Of a stretch of 64,000 nucleotides of DNA, positions 34,337-45,664 are shown piece after piece. The translations under genes were made by a program, and so were the position numbers. This stretch comes from Cinnamomum chago. Lineage: Eukaryota; Streptophyta; Magnoliopsida; Laurales; Lauraceae. Position 1 is the first letter of the stretch. Every line of letters starts with the position of its first letter. A model generated the notes under the pieces. That model did not search any database. It had not been told where the DNA came from and was given only the letters and a program-made list of their open reading frames with translations. The stretch spans positions 51,418,501-51,482,500 of the forward strand of contig CP142452.1 in assembly GCA_038049695.1 (NCBI GenBank), given 5' to 3'.

Positions 34337-37300
34337 TGAAAGTCCTTGGGATCCTAACCCTAGAGGGGGGGTGAATAGGGTGAGCTACAATTGTGACCAA
34401 TTTAAACCAATTCTAATTTCTTAACAAAAACTAGTCACATGTGATGATAAACCATACAATATGCGGAAGCTAAACAAAACAATCACCACAAATGCAAGCA
34501 CCACAACACCAAGGTTTATAGTGGTTCGGCCTCAATGCCTACGTCCACTACCGGCTTGTGATCCAATCACCCCACCGGATTTCCACTATCTATGCTTTTT
34601 ACTAGGCTAAGCAATAACCCTTACAATGTTGTTTTTCTAGGCTAAACAACAACCTCTCAATGTGCTTTTATAGGCTAAGCAATAACCTTTACAAATAAAG
34701 ATTCCTCTAAGAAAGTGTCTTCACAAAAGATCACTCTAATAGATACAATTTAAGCACAATGTATTTGCCTCTAAAATAGGCGGATATGAAAGTTTAAAAC
34801 AAACTCACACAAACACTATATGAATGCAAAGATGAATGCTCATGATGTGTGTGTGTGATAACTTCAATCAAGTTTAAAAAGAATGTGTCACGACCCCGGA
34901 CCGGGAATCCCAATCCGGGATCGGGACCATTAATGTGTAATGATAATTGGTGATGAGGATTCCTACATCCTCAAAATACAGCTTATTTAATTTCCCACAG
35001 GTGTCCGCGGTGAGGATATCAAAACCTTGCATGAATGTTTCTTTTTTTTTTATGCGGAAGCGTGTAGCAAATCAAATAGTTAGACTATATCTAGTCATGC
35101 AAGCATTAACATCGATATCAAACTGTATCAGAAAGAGCAATGATCTATAGCATGTTTCCCAAAGGTTGTTTAAGTTAGACAAAATATCATTTAGTTACAT
35201 TCCCCAAAATTAGAGGCCAACAAAGGCCAATATTACAAAATAATAACCCAAGGAATAGTTAACAAGTCCTTCCCAAAATGTTACGCCTCTTGGCAACCCG
35301 ATGTCTACATGACATCGTCAGCACGCCACTCAACTAGAGGCTGCAGCTCACCTACCGCCTCCTCCGGCTCCTCCTCAAGGAAACCGGCAACGGGACCTGA
35401 GTACCAAAGCAAAGGATCAGACACGACGGTCTGGCAAGAGAGTGAGAAGATACAACAACATGTAATAGATGAAATATCTCGAAAAGTAAGAAAATCTGTT
35501 AAAGCAAGAACTCTCGTAAAATAGATAAATCATTTGTTAGAAAAACATGTAAACAAGATAAAACTCATAGGGTATCCAAGGAATCAGGAACAAGCAAGAT
35601 GGCGACCACACGAAGCTAAGTCCTCTATCACTAAGGTGATAGAGTAATAACTAGGCCCTGGTCTCAGTCACTCGAGGTGAGGAGAAACAGGGGATCTCAT
35701 ATAAATACATATGCATATACAATACTATACATGACCACGGTAGCAAGCCGGGCATCGGGGACCACAGTAGCAATCTGCGGTATCGGGACAAGACCACGGT
35801 AATGACCGGGTAGCGGGATCCAAACTGCAGCTGGCGGGACAAGAGGGGGATCTCCAAGTCAGTGGATCAAACCAACGAGGTTATCCAAGCTTAGTGGTGC
35901 CGACTCATAGGTCAAATACAATCGAGACAATGCAAGCAAATCAAGTACAAGTATATAATCAAACGGGCAAGACGGGGGTGCTCAAGGGCACACTGACATA
36001 TCATGTGGTGCAATGCACTTCGGGTCAAGTAACCATTTCAAGTGTACAACAATGCTTTCGGGGAAAACAAGTCATGTAATGTAACATCTTGGAAATGAAG
36101 AATATAATGAACTATACCAATCCGGGAAAGATAATGATTTTAAGATCTATTTGAGTGAATAGGGGTCCCGTATGTCGATTATTGAAATGACTTGGTACTC
36201 CTTGAGTTTGAAGACATTCCGGGCTCCTTATGCACTTTTACACTTTTCAAAACTTCGAATGACATCCTTGTGATATGGTTTCTTTCTCAAATGGCCTCAT
36301 ACAATGCCTAGTGAATCTCCTTTGATCGATAAAGTTCAACGCTCGAACGAACCAGAGAGTTCGTTCGAGCGGGGAGCTTTTCGAAATCTGGAGAATTTCG
36401 GTTACCTTGCGGTCAGCTGGCGGTTAGCCGCCGCTGGGACAGGCGGCTAGCCGCTGGCTGACCGCGGCTGGGCTGCAGAAATGCAGCTCACTGGAAAGCT
36501 GACCGCCAATGCGCGGTTACCTGGCGGTTAGCCGCCGATGGGTTCCGCGGTTAGCCGCTGGCTAACCGTGAGGCTGGCCGCATTTTCAGGGGGAAAATGA
36601 TGCTCTCTGGAAAAGGCACCGTGACATTTCGGTTACCTGGCGGTTAGCCGCCAGTCACCAGACGGCTAGCCGCCGGCTGACCGCAGGCTGACCGCCAGTG
36701 CGGGAAACACCCACTGTGTGCAGATTTGAGTCACTTTCCTCCTCAAAACCATCCTCCTCACTTTCACTTAATCCTTGACACAAAACTGAGCTAAAAGCTC
36801 CTCCAATGCATCTATTTTCACTTCTCCCAATACTCCAATATTTGTTCATTCATCCATTCCTCCATCCACATCAAATCCAATACAAGAAAGAAGGAAACCA
36901 TATCACCATAGAGTACATTGGGTATAAACAAGAAAAGGATTAAATTCCATTCACTACTACACTTATAAGTCATAATTGCAATACCATAAATGCACTACTA
37001 AAGCTCCATTATGAACATTTATGTCAAACTAATGTAATAAATAGACATGAGTGAAAAACACCAAAAATCATGGAAAGCTTATAAAGATCAAAACCTCTAC
37101 TTGCCTTGTGTCTCCTAACAATGCAATAAAGCTCTAATACTCTTCCAAGCAAGGAATCCAAGCTATGAACAAAAATCCCCAAAAACAAACCCTAAAAGAG
37201 TCAAACCAATGAAATAGAAAGGGGAACTTTACAATAATGGAAATGAAGCTTCTCAAGGGCTAGAGGAACACTAATCTAGGAGATGGGAAGAATCACTTAC

Positions 37301-39196
37301 TTGGGTGGCCTTCAAATGAAGAGAACTAGTTCAAAGAAGATCTCTAGATTGATGGATTTCTCCAAAAATGGTGTCAAGATGAAGCTTGTGAGATGAGGAA
37401 GAAGAAGATGATCTCCATTTCTAGCTTGGTGCAAGTTTGGGTGTGGATTGGAGATGAAGAAACAAGAAGATGAAGAAAAGTTGCCAAAAGCAAACCCTAG
37501 ACTCCTTTGTGCTGGAAAAAGGGAATGAAAGGAAAGGGTTCTCCTTAAATAGCAAATGGGAATGGGTCCCACTACTAAAGACACTTGCTTGGCTGAAATC
37601 ATCTAATTCGGAACCTCGGATGGATTCGACGAAGAAGGAAGAAATGATCGTCGAAATATCTAGTTGCCAAAAAGTATATGTTTCGCGAGTTTCGGGAATC
37701 TCAAGTTTTGGGTACAGATTCGGTGTGAAATGACTGTTTTGCCCTCAAGGCCAAGAATTCGGGTTTCGGGGTCTCAAACGAAAACGGGATCAACATAAAA
37801 GTTGTTGGGATTAACAATACCAATAAAACGAGATTAAAACCATGAATGTAAAAATCTCCGATAAATCCTCAAACATATGCAATGTCAAGAAAGGGAACCC
37901 CCAAAGGGCCCTACTGACACAAAGCCAATCAAAATCCCCAAACTATAACAGAAGCTATTCCAAACCCAACTTAGCCAAAAACACTAATCAAGCTTAGCAC
38001 TAACACGCAACTTAATTAGCACTAATCGGGTTCACTCGGGTCGGGGTCTTACAGAAGGCTTATTCATAATGTATGCTCTAAGCATTTCAAAGTTTAAGGC
38101 ACATAAAAGATTTGATTGAAGTTTAATGCAAATCACATGTATGTAAAATAACTTGTTAATGATATGAAAATCAAAGAATCACAAGTTGTATGAAAATGAC
38201 TAACTTAGAACATGTGATGCATGTGCAATGTTGTTTTCAAAACCAAATTAATTTTACTAAAGTTCAAATGAATGAAAACAACAATTTAGGTTTCAACCAA
38301 GACAAAGAATCATGCATTAAAGGAAATCAAAGACTTTGGCTAAGCATGATTAAGTAAGGTTTAAAAACAACTTGGATTGAAACCAAGGTGAAGAATCCAA
38401 TCTTAATTAGATCAAAGATTAGGAGAAGAATGGATTCAACACATCATAGTTATCATGTACAAAACCATTTACCAATAGCTTAAACAAAACATGAAAACCA
38501 TGATTAACAAAGGTAGAGCTTACTTGGTGGTTTAACTCATTGATCCAAGCTTTAGCTCTCCTAATGACCTTCTAGCTTTTCCAACTTCATCCCCTTTCAA
38601 TGGCTCCAATATAGTCTCAAAGGTTCATGTGTCAAGCCTTGAAAAAGGTTGGAAAAGAATGGATTTTATAGCCAAAAAGTGTCCAACGGCTAGTCCTCGG
38701 TCGACCGGCAAAGGGGTCTCGGTCGACCGAGAAAGCACAACGGTCATAAAAGTTACCGTTGGGGCTTCAGGGCTCAGTCACCCTGCAGTGTCCTCGGTCG
38801 ACCGGCGACACTGCCGGGCGAGTCCCTGGGACCAAAAATCCAACTTTTTTCCATTTCAAAGTATTTCTTTGAGGGATCTTTGGGCCACTCAATCAAGCTT
38901 AAATAACATGTTTTAAGACATTCTAAGATGTTTAAAAACATGAAAAACACAAAGCCTAAAAAGATTTGAAAACTTTAAACCAAAGGCTAGCTTGATTTCT
39001 TAAAAACTCTTTTCTAAAGCAAATGCATCCAAGTTTTAAAAACAAATCATGCATAAATAGAAACTTTTACAAATCTTAAAACCAATGCATGAATAAATCA
39101 AGATTTCAAGTTTTCTTAAACCAATGCAAGTGTGTAAATCAAATGATGCTTGAATGATAATGCATCCATCAAATTGCAATTACAAAATCCCTAACA
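34337..39196 (-). repeat. 3' LTR of the SIRE-like element, subtype I, interrupted
   Basis: Plus-strand left end TGAAAGTCCTTGGGATCCTA, right end CAAAATCCCTAACA; about 1.69 kb without the Tekay insert. It matches the solo LTR at 60154-61941 in its control region, its GTGTGTGATAACTTCAATCA block and its AAGGCACATAAAAG block. The palindrome group GGTCGACC lies at 38695-38815. Confidence 0.85.
34886..38053 (-). mobile_element. Tekay-type solo LTR A in the SIRE 3' LTR
   Basis: Plus-strand ends TGTCACGACCCCGGACC and GGGTCGGGGTCTTACA; 3168 bp. Flanks are GAATG (34881-34885) and GAAGG (38054-38058), a target duplication with one mismatch. No internal region or second LTR is present. The same LTR family bounds the Tekay element at 7425-14948. 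Its transcribed part contains a distinctive palindrome cluster built on GGTTAGCCGCC/GGCTAGCCG (36405-36700). Confidence 0.85.
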
Positions 39197-41606
39197 ATCT
39201 CCCCCTTTGCAATTTGATGGCAACTCACTCACCACTGAACATACACACAAAGTCTTCAGCTCCCCCTCAGCTGGACAAGTCTTGAAATCTTCTTGGATGC
39301 TTCTCTCTTAGCTTGGACTCTTTTCTTCATTCTTCATGATGCTTGGTGCTTGATCATCCTTCAAGCTCTCTCTCCATCTTCCTCTCTTTAGCCAAGCATC
39401 TTCTTTAGCTCCAAGCTTTCTTTCTTCTGTTTTGCTCTCCCCCTTTGACCATGCTTCTCTCTCCCTTGTAGAAGATCATACACAACTCTCTCCTTAGGAA
39501 GCTTGGACATTCTCTTCACCCTTTTGAGAACTTGAATTCTTTCTCCCCCTTTGATGGATAGGAGATCTTCGAGTACTTGAACTCTCGAACTCTCTCCCCC
39601 TTTGACATTAAATTGCAAAGGTATCTACACACATGAAATAAGGAAAATACCTTTAGTAGCACCTGTTAACAAATGAAATCGAAAATGAAATACATAACAG
39701 GCTATCATGTATGGAAGTTATCTCTAAGGGCTCAAAGGCAATCCAAGGGTCAATTTGATCAAAACTAATACTTCCTATGAAGGTTTACACTCCCCCTTAA
39801 TCCATTCTCTTCTTTTGTCAAACTTTTGACAAGATATAACTATTTGGTTCAAGAAGTAGATGGTTTAACCAAGTGAGGGTCAACTTCAAGGAAAGGATTA
39901 GGTTCATTTAACTATAAGGCTCATATGATCAAATTACCAAAAGAGAGCTAGGTCAAGGTGAAAAGCAATCATGGATACCAATTGGAAAAACAAAGAATAC
40001 CAATTGAGATTTAAGGATATGACTATTAAATCAATCACTCTAAAATGGATTTAAAAATATAACTATTAGGAAAAATCCAAATTAGAGCTATCCATGAAGC
40101 AATGGGGTTTACTAATCATAGCATCAAATAATTTAACTATGAAAATCATATGCTATGAAAGTTTTGAAATCATTTCATTCAAACATTAAGTGTGACTATT
40201 ATATGCAAGAATGAGTGAAATGAATTTCAAGCATGAAGCCAACCTCAACTAATAACCAACCAATATTATTAACACATAAACATGGTGGTCATAAGATATA
40301 CCTATATGAGCAAGAGAGGTGGCAACATGAACATTATGATGCTAATGGTGTGTGACATGGAACAAATATATTACTATCAAGTTTAATCCAATGCACACAA
40401 GGTCTATCACATACACAAGATAAGTCATCAATTGGATATGAAATCAATGGAAAGTTATACCAAATGAAACCAATTGAATATGACAACATGATTAAAAGCA
40501 AGGATGTGACAAACTCAAAATTCCATCAAGCAACATAAATGCAAATTCATCACTTTTAAAAATATAACTATTGAGCTTAGTGATGAACAAGGTAAATTGC
40601 AATGCAAAATGATATGACTTGGTAAAGCATGCAATTTCCAAAGTGTCAAAATCATATGAATTCAACATCTAAGATATCCATCAAACATATAGGAATATGA
40701 GAAATGTGTTTCAAAGAGTTTCATATGATTAAGAACACTACTATGAAGTTGAAACATGTATAAGGATGACATCACTTAGATAATTCACATGAATCAACAT
40801 CATAACCATCCAAAAAGAAATGACTATTAGGCATAGAGGATGGATTTGGGTTCTAGTATGGTTTCTACAAGAAATACTAAGAACACAACCATACATGGAA
40901 CCTATAGTCATTTGCATATAAAAAGAATGTAAATAAACAAGCAAGGATGCAAACAACATACATTTCCATTTCTAAGATAATGAAACCAAAAGAAAAGGAA
41001 ATGAAAACATGGAACATGCTTTAGATGAATATAACTAAAGATGTTATAGGCATTTCCATTCAAATAATCTTCAAATCATTTTGAAAAACAAAATCCAACA
41101 ATGAGCATAAAAAGAATGATTTTGAAGAACAATTTTCAACATTGTATTTTAAAAGATATAACTTAATTGAAACACATACAAGTTGATTTTTCAAAACAAT
41201 GATTTTCCATATGAAAATATAACTTAGGAATCCATGGAAAAACTTGAATTGATTCAAATCATTTGTTCAAAAAAATATTACTATCATATCTACACAAATG
41301 ATTCAACAACAATTGATCATGAAGAGTCTAGCTATGAAAGCTTTTGAAATCACAATCAATTGATCATGTAGAAATGCAATGCTAAACATAAATGCAAAAA
41401 GCAAATCAAACATGATGAAATTATAATCAAAAGATTTTGAAAACCATGAAGTGTAACTAGAATGGTGCATGAAAACAAAATCAATTGATCATAAAGAAAC
41501 AATGCATTTAAATAATTGTAACTAAGAAAGAACAAAATGCAAAGCAACAAGACCAACAAAATGATTTAACTATTAAAGAATAGGTTGGTCAAGTTGGTTC
41601 AAGGCC
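39197..41606. other. Non-coding internal region of the SIRE-like element
   Basis: Where pol is expected there is no protein-like frame longer than about 75 codons on either strand. The word ATAACTA, or a close variant (GTAACTA, TTAACTA, GTGACTA), recurs about every 60-150 bases (for example 39836, 40057, 40565, 41030, 41567). The truncated element at 16461 shares the sequence, so it is a family feature. The left end (39240-39610) is rich in CTTCTTGG and TCTCCCCCTTTG motifs. Confidence 0.65.
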
Positions 41607-43190
41607 CTAAGGTTTGTCTAGGTAAATAACTTTAGGAATCCACCTAAGGTCTTGAGAGGGTTGAACTTTGAGGTCTATTTTGGACTTCTCACCAACTATA
41701 GGAGATTTAACTTGATAAATTTTCAATTTGAACTTATCACCATGATATTTAGATTTTACTAAATTTGGCTTAGAATGGTGATTAGTCTTTTGATGTTGGT
41801 GAGTTTGTTTCTTTGGGGATTGTTTCACTTTTCTTTTCTTCTTACTTTCTCCCTTTACTTGACTTTTGAATTTTAGATTTAACTTAGCAACTTTCTTCAA
41901 AAGTTCTTTCATGGGTTCATATAAGGGAGGTAGGTTGAGAAGCTTTTTGTTCTTAGATTCTTTCAAGCTTGGTTTAACTTGTTTAAGCTTTTTAGAATCT
42001 ATCTTGGGAGACTCCTTGTTAATTGGTTTAACTTGTTTAAGCTTTATGGAGTCTTCCTTGGATTTTAGTGTCTTACCCTTCAAGTATGATTTTACTTTCT
42101 TTGGTTCAAAGAAGGGATTAGACACATTGCTTCTTCTTAGTTTGCACTCAAACCTAAAGTGTCCTTCATTGCCACAATAATCACATTTTGTTTTAGGCAA
42201 GTGACAAAGAGTGCTAGAGAAAGAGGACTCACCTTTCACAAATGTGTTGGTGAATTTAGGGTCATAAGACATATTCCTATTAAATCCAATACCCGTCCTA
42301 TCTCCATGAGGTTTACCCAATTTAAATAATTTTTCAAGTCTATCTTCACTTTGGGTAAACTTGCACTCATACTTTTGTTTATACTCTTCAAGTTGAGCGA
42401 CTTTTGTTTTAAGGGTTGAATTTTCATTTTTAACTTTTGTTAGTTCATTTTCAATTCCCTTAAAATTGTTTAGCTCTTCATAGGCAAGTTTTAACTTAGA
42501 TTTAAGCTCATTAACAACATTTGATCCAAGTTCTAAAGTTTTTAAATTACTTTGAGCATTAGACAAATTTTCATTGGAAATTGTCAACTTGGATTTTAAA
42601 TAGTTAATGTTTTCATCTTGTCTTTTAATTGTATCTCTTAGGTTCAAATTTTCATTTTTAAGCTCATCACAATTTATCTTAATCTCATTTAATTCATCTT
42701 GAGCATTAGATAAATTTTCCTTAGAGATAGTCAATTTAGATTCAAGATTGTTAAAGTCTTTATCTTGCCTTTGTAATTGATCTCTTAGTTTTAGATTTTC
42801 CTTATTGACATCATCATAACCCATCTTTAATTCTCTTAGTTCATCTTGAATGTTAGATTGGTTATTTAAAGAGATCATGAACTTAGATTCTAAACAATTT
42901 ATGACTTCTTCTTTCTCTCTAAGCTCATCTTTTGAAGAGACTAATTCTTTGTTTAGTCTTTTAGATTCTTCTCTTAACTTTTTGTTTCTCTTTTCAGTCT
43001 TTAAGGATAATTCATATAATTCCTCAAAGGCTTGTTGAAGATCTTCTTCATTTTCTTTAATTTCTTCTTCTTTTAATTCAATTTGAGATTCTTTTAATTG
43101 AATGTTTGAATCTCCAATAGAAGGAAGAATGAGGGGTCTAGAAGAATCTACAAGATCTAGCATAGTGGAGTCCATTCTAATGATTTTCAT
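41607..43190 (-). CDS. SIRE-like gag, 527 codons, looks whole
   Basis: The protein begins MKIIRMDSTMLDLVDSSRPL, followed by about 270 residues of coiled coil made of internal repeats: three copies of a NLxDxxxRQDxxxxxLxSKLTIS-type block and of SNAQDEL. A CCHC zinc knuckle (CDYCGNEGHFRFEC, about residue 335) comes next, then a Lys-rich tail with repeated SKKLKQVKPSLKES blocks. In intact elements this forms the particle and binds RNA. SIRE gag is usually longer and fused to pol; here it ends in a basic tail with no pol after it. The start lies about 100 bases after the primer-binding site, which fits a gag start. Confidence 0.85.
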   Translation of the reverse strand: MKIIRMDSTMLDLVDSSRPLILPSIGDSNIQLKESQIELKEEEIKENEEDLQQAFEELYELSLKTEKRNKKLREESKRLNKELVSSKDELREKEEVINCLESKFMISLNNQSNIQDELRELKMGYDDVNKENLKLRDQLQRQDKDFNNLESKLTISKENLSNAQDELNEIKINCDELKNENLNLRDTIKRQDENINYLKSKLTISNENLSNAQSNLKTLELGSNVVNELKSKLKLAYEELNNFKGIENELTKVKNENSTLKTKVAQLEEYKQKYECKFTQSEDRLEKLFKLGKPHGDRTGIGFNRNMSYDPKFTNTFVKGESSFSSTLCHLPKTKCDYCGNEGHFRFECKLRRSNVSNPFFEPKKVKSYLKGKTLKSKEDSIKLKQVKPINKESPKIDSKKLKQVKPSLKESKNKKLLNLPPLYEPMKELLKKVAKLNLKFKSQVKGESKKKRKVKQSPKKQTHQHQKTNHHSKPNLVKSKYHGDKFKLKIYQVKSPIVGEKSKIDLKVQPSQDLRWIPKVIYLDKP

Positions 43191-43276
43191 ATAAAGGACA
43201 ACTCTAGGGTTTTAACTCTAGGTTTTTACACCTAATCAAGAGTTCCAAACACTTGATCCTAAAAGATAGAGCACGA

Positions 43277-43289
43277 GGCTCTGATACCA
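43277..43289 (-). other. Primer-binding site of the SIRE-like element
   Basis: The minus strand reads TGGTATCAGAGCC, complementary to the 3' end of initiator methionine tRNA, three bases inside the 5' LTR. The same site is seen at 18473-18485 in the truncated relative. Confidence 0.85.
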
Positions 43290-43291
43290 AT

Positions 43292-45484
43292 TGTAAAGTC
43301 CATGGGGATCCGAACCCTAGAGGGGGGGTGAATAGGGTGAGCTCCTTTTATGACCAATTTTAACAATTTTAACTTCTTTAAAACAATCTAGTCACATGTG
43401 ATGATTAAACATACAAGATGCGGAAGATAACAAAATAGTCACCACAAAGCAAGCACCATCACACAAGGATTTATAGTGGTTCGGCCTCAATGCCTACATC
43501 CACTACCGGCTTGTGATCCAACACCCCACCGGATTTCCACTATTTATGCTTTTTAATAGGCTAAGCAATAACCTTTACAATATGCTTTCCAAGGCTAAGC
43601 AATAACCTTTACATTGATGTTTTTCAAGGCTTAACATCAACCTATACATTATGCTTTTATAGGCTAAGCAATAACCTCTTCAACCACAAGGTTGGTTATC
43701 TCACTAAGTTAGTGTCTTACATACACTTGATGGAGATTCTATTAAGCTCATTACAATGCCTCTTAATTAGGCGGATATGGAAGTGAAAATCTAATACACA
43801 CTCACACTATGAATGCAAAGATGAAAGTATATGAAGTGTGTGTGTGTGGTCCTCAATCATTTTGAAAATGAAAGTTCATAAATGTATGCCTAAGGCTTTT
43901 GAAAGTTTTAGCTCAAAAACATTTATGATTGAGGAAGTAATGCAATCACATGTTAAAAGTAACAACTTGTTAATGATATCAAAGTTACACAAGTTGTATG
44001 AAATGGATTAGCTCTAAACATGTGATGCATAGGGATGTCAATCAAATCACCAATGAAGCTCAAAACATAAAAATAGATTTGATTGAAAAGAGGGGACAAA
44101 TCATATGTAATTATAAATACAACTTGAAAATGATTTACCTATCAAAGTAATGCAAGTTGTGAAACTTTAAAACAATAATACACATATGATTTGTAATGAT
44201 GTTGAATCCAAAACATAAGATACATTTGAAAGAGATTTTCTTATGATGGAAAACAACACCCAAAGATTCAACAAAGTATATGAATCATGTTACATATTTC
44301 ATTAACATGATCTACTTAGATTTACCAAAGATAAAGTACTACTTTGATGAATCAATGGTGATGTATCCAAAACAATAGATCTATTCAAAATATAGAACAT
44401 GCTAAGGATACAACAAATCATAGATTAACATGCTACAAAAGATTTATCAAAGATAAAACAAAACATGAAAACATATGATTTGTAAAGAAGTTGAATCCAA
44501 AACATAAGATAGTTTTGAAAGTGATTTTCTTATGATGGAAAACAACAACCAAAGATTCAACAAAGTATATGGATCATGTTACATGTGATTTCAAAGATTT
44601 TTCCATTAACATGATCTACTTAGATTTACCAAAGTTAAGTACTACTTGGATTGAATCATATGGTGTTGTATCCAAAACAATAAATCAACTCAAAACATAA
44701 CACATGTTAAGGACACAACACAAACATAGTTTAATATGCTAGAAATGATTTACCAAAAATAAAACAAAAGCATGAAAACATATGATTAAGGAAGGAAGAG
44801 CCTACTTGGTGGTTTAACTTCATTAATCCAAGCTTTAGCTTTCCTAATCATCCCCTTCATCCCTTGGTTCTTTTCCCTTTTGATATGCCTCAATACCTCT
44901 CAAGGAGGGGCTTAAAATTCCCAACTTTTGGCAAGGGAAAGAACTCATATATATAGCAAAAAATGCCCAACGGCTAGTCCTCAATCGACCGGCACACAGG
45001 CCTCGGTCGACCGGGAACACACAACGGTCAGATTTCTGACCGTTGGGGCTTCAGGCAAAATTCTGCCTGCAGTTGTCTCGGTCGACCGGCGACACTGCCG
45101 GGACACCCCCTTTTTGCAAAAAATGCAACTTTTGCATATTTGAAGGTTTTTCTTTGGGGGACCTTTTTACCTACTAAATCAAGCTTGAAAACCATGTTTT
45201 AAAGATTCTAATGGTTTTTTAAAACATGAACATAAAAAGCCTAAAAAGATTCATAACTTTTAAAACAAAGGCTTGCTTGATTTCTTGAAAACTCTTTCTT
45301 AAAACAAATGCATCCAAGATAAAAAGACAAATCATGCATAAATCAATACTTTTACAAAACTTAAAAGCAATGCATGAATAAAAAAAAGATTTCAAGTTTA
45401 TTTAAAACCAATGCAAGTGTGTAAATCAAATGATGATTGAATGATAATGCATCCATCAAATTGCAATCTACAAAATTCCTAACA
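43292..45484 (-). repeat. 5' LTR of the SIRE-like element, subtype II
   Basis: Plus-strand left end TGTAAAGTCCATGGGGATCC, then GAACCCTAGAGG; right end CAAAATTCCTAACA; 2193 bp. It contains an internal duplication (44205-44340 resembles 44480-44620), the 34-bp GGCTAAGCAATAACC array (43555-43680) and a GGTCGACC palindrome group (44980-45095). Its closest match in the window is the LTR at 18486-20376, not its own 3' LTR. Confidence 0.85.
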
Positions 45485-45647
45485 TTGTTTTCTATCTTCT
45501 AGATATGTTATTTTGTTGTACATGATTTATGAGTATAAGGGATTGCATCCTGGATTGAGTTTTTGTTGCCTTCTAGATAGTTGATCCCTGTATCAAGTGG
45601 GTCAAAAAGTTTTGAGACCTATCTGAATGGCCCACCTATTTCCAACA
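45485..45647 (+). repeat. 5' LTR of the copia element, last part
   Basis: Resumes after the SIRE insertion with its second TTGTT and ends GGCCCACCTATTTCCAACA, matching the end of the 3' LTR at 59277. Confidence 0.9.
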
Positions 45648-45664
45648 ATTGGTATCAGAGTCAT
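45648..45664 (+). other. Primer-binding site of the copia element
   Basis: ATTGGTATCAGAGTCAT follows the 5' LTR directly and is complementary to the 3' end of initiator methionine tRNA, the usual primer of plant copia elements. Confidence 0.9.

Larger units (their letters stand above)
34337..45484 (-). mobile_element. SIRE-like Ty1/copia element carrying gag but no pol
   Basis: Inserted in the copia 5' LTR with a perfect 5-bp target duplication, TTGTT (34332-34336 and 45485-45489). Parts on the minus strand: 5' LTR 45484-43292, primer-binding site 43289-43277 (TGGTATCAGAGCC), gag 43190-41607, about 2.4 kb without coding (41606-39209), polypurine tract (39208-39197, AAAGGGGGAGAT) and 3' LTR 39196-34337, itself invaded by a Tekay solo LTR (34886-38053). 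Protease, integrase, RT and RNase H are absent, so it is non-autonomous. Its gag looks whole. The two LTRs belong to different subtypes. Confidence 0.85.

Noticed and set aside
35309-35524. Short frames repeated at 35309, 53337, 35651, 47825 and 53663
   Set aside because: They recur because they lie in the Tekay LTR copies, and their frames are not conserved between copies.
44928-45143. Open frames rich in VDR/STG residues (also 38629-38916, 45862-46119, 60461-60667)
   Set aside because: They are readings of the GGTCGACC palindrome clusters in LTR or leader sequence, and the same peptide style appears in unrelated frames.
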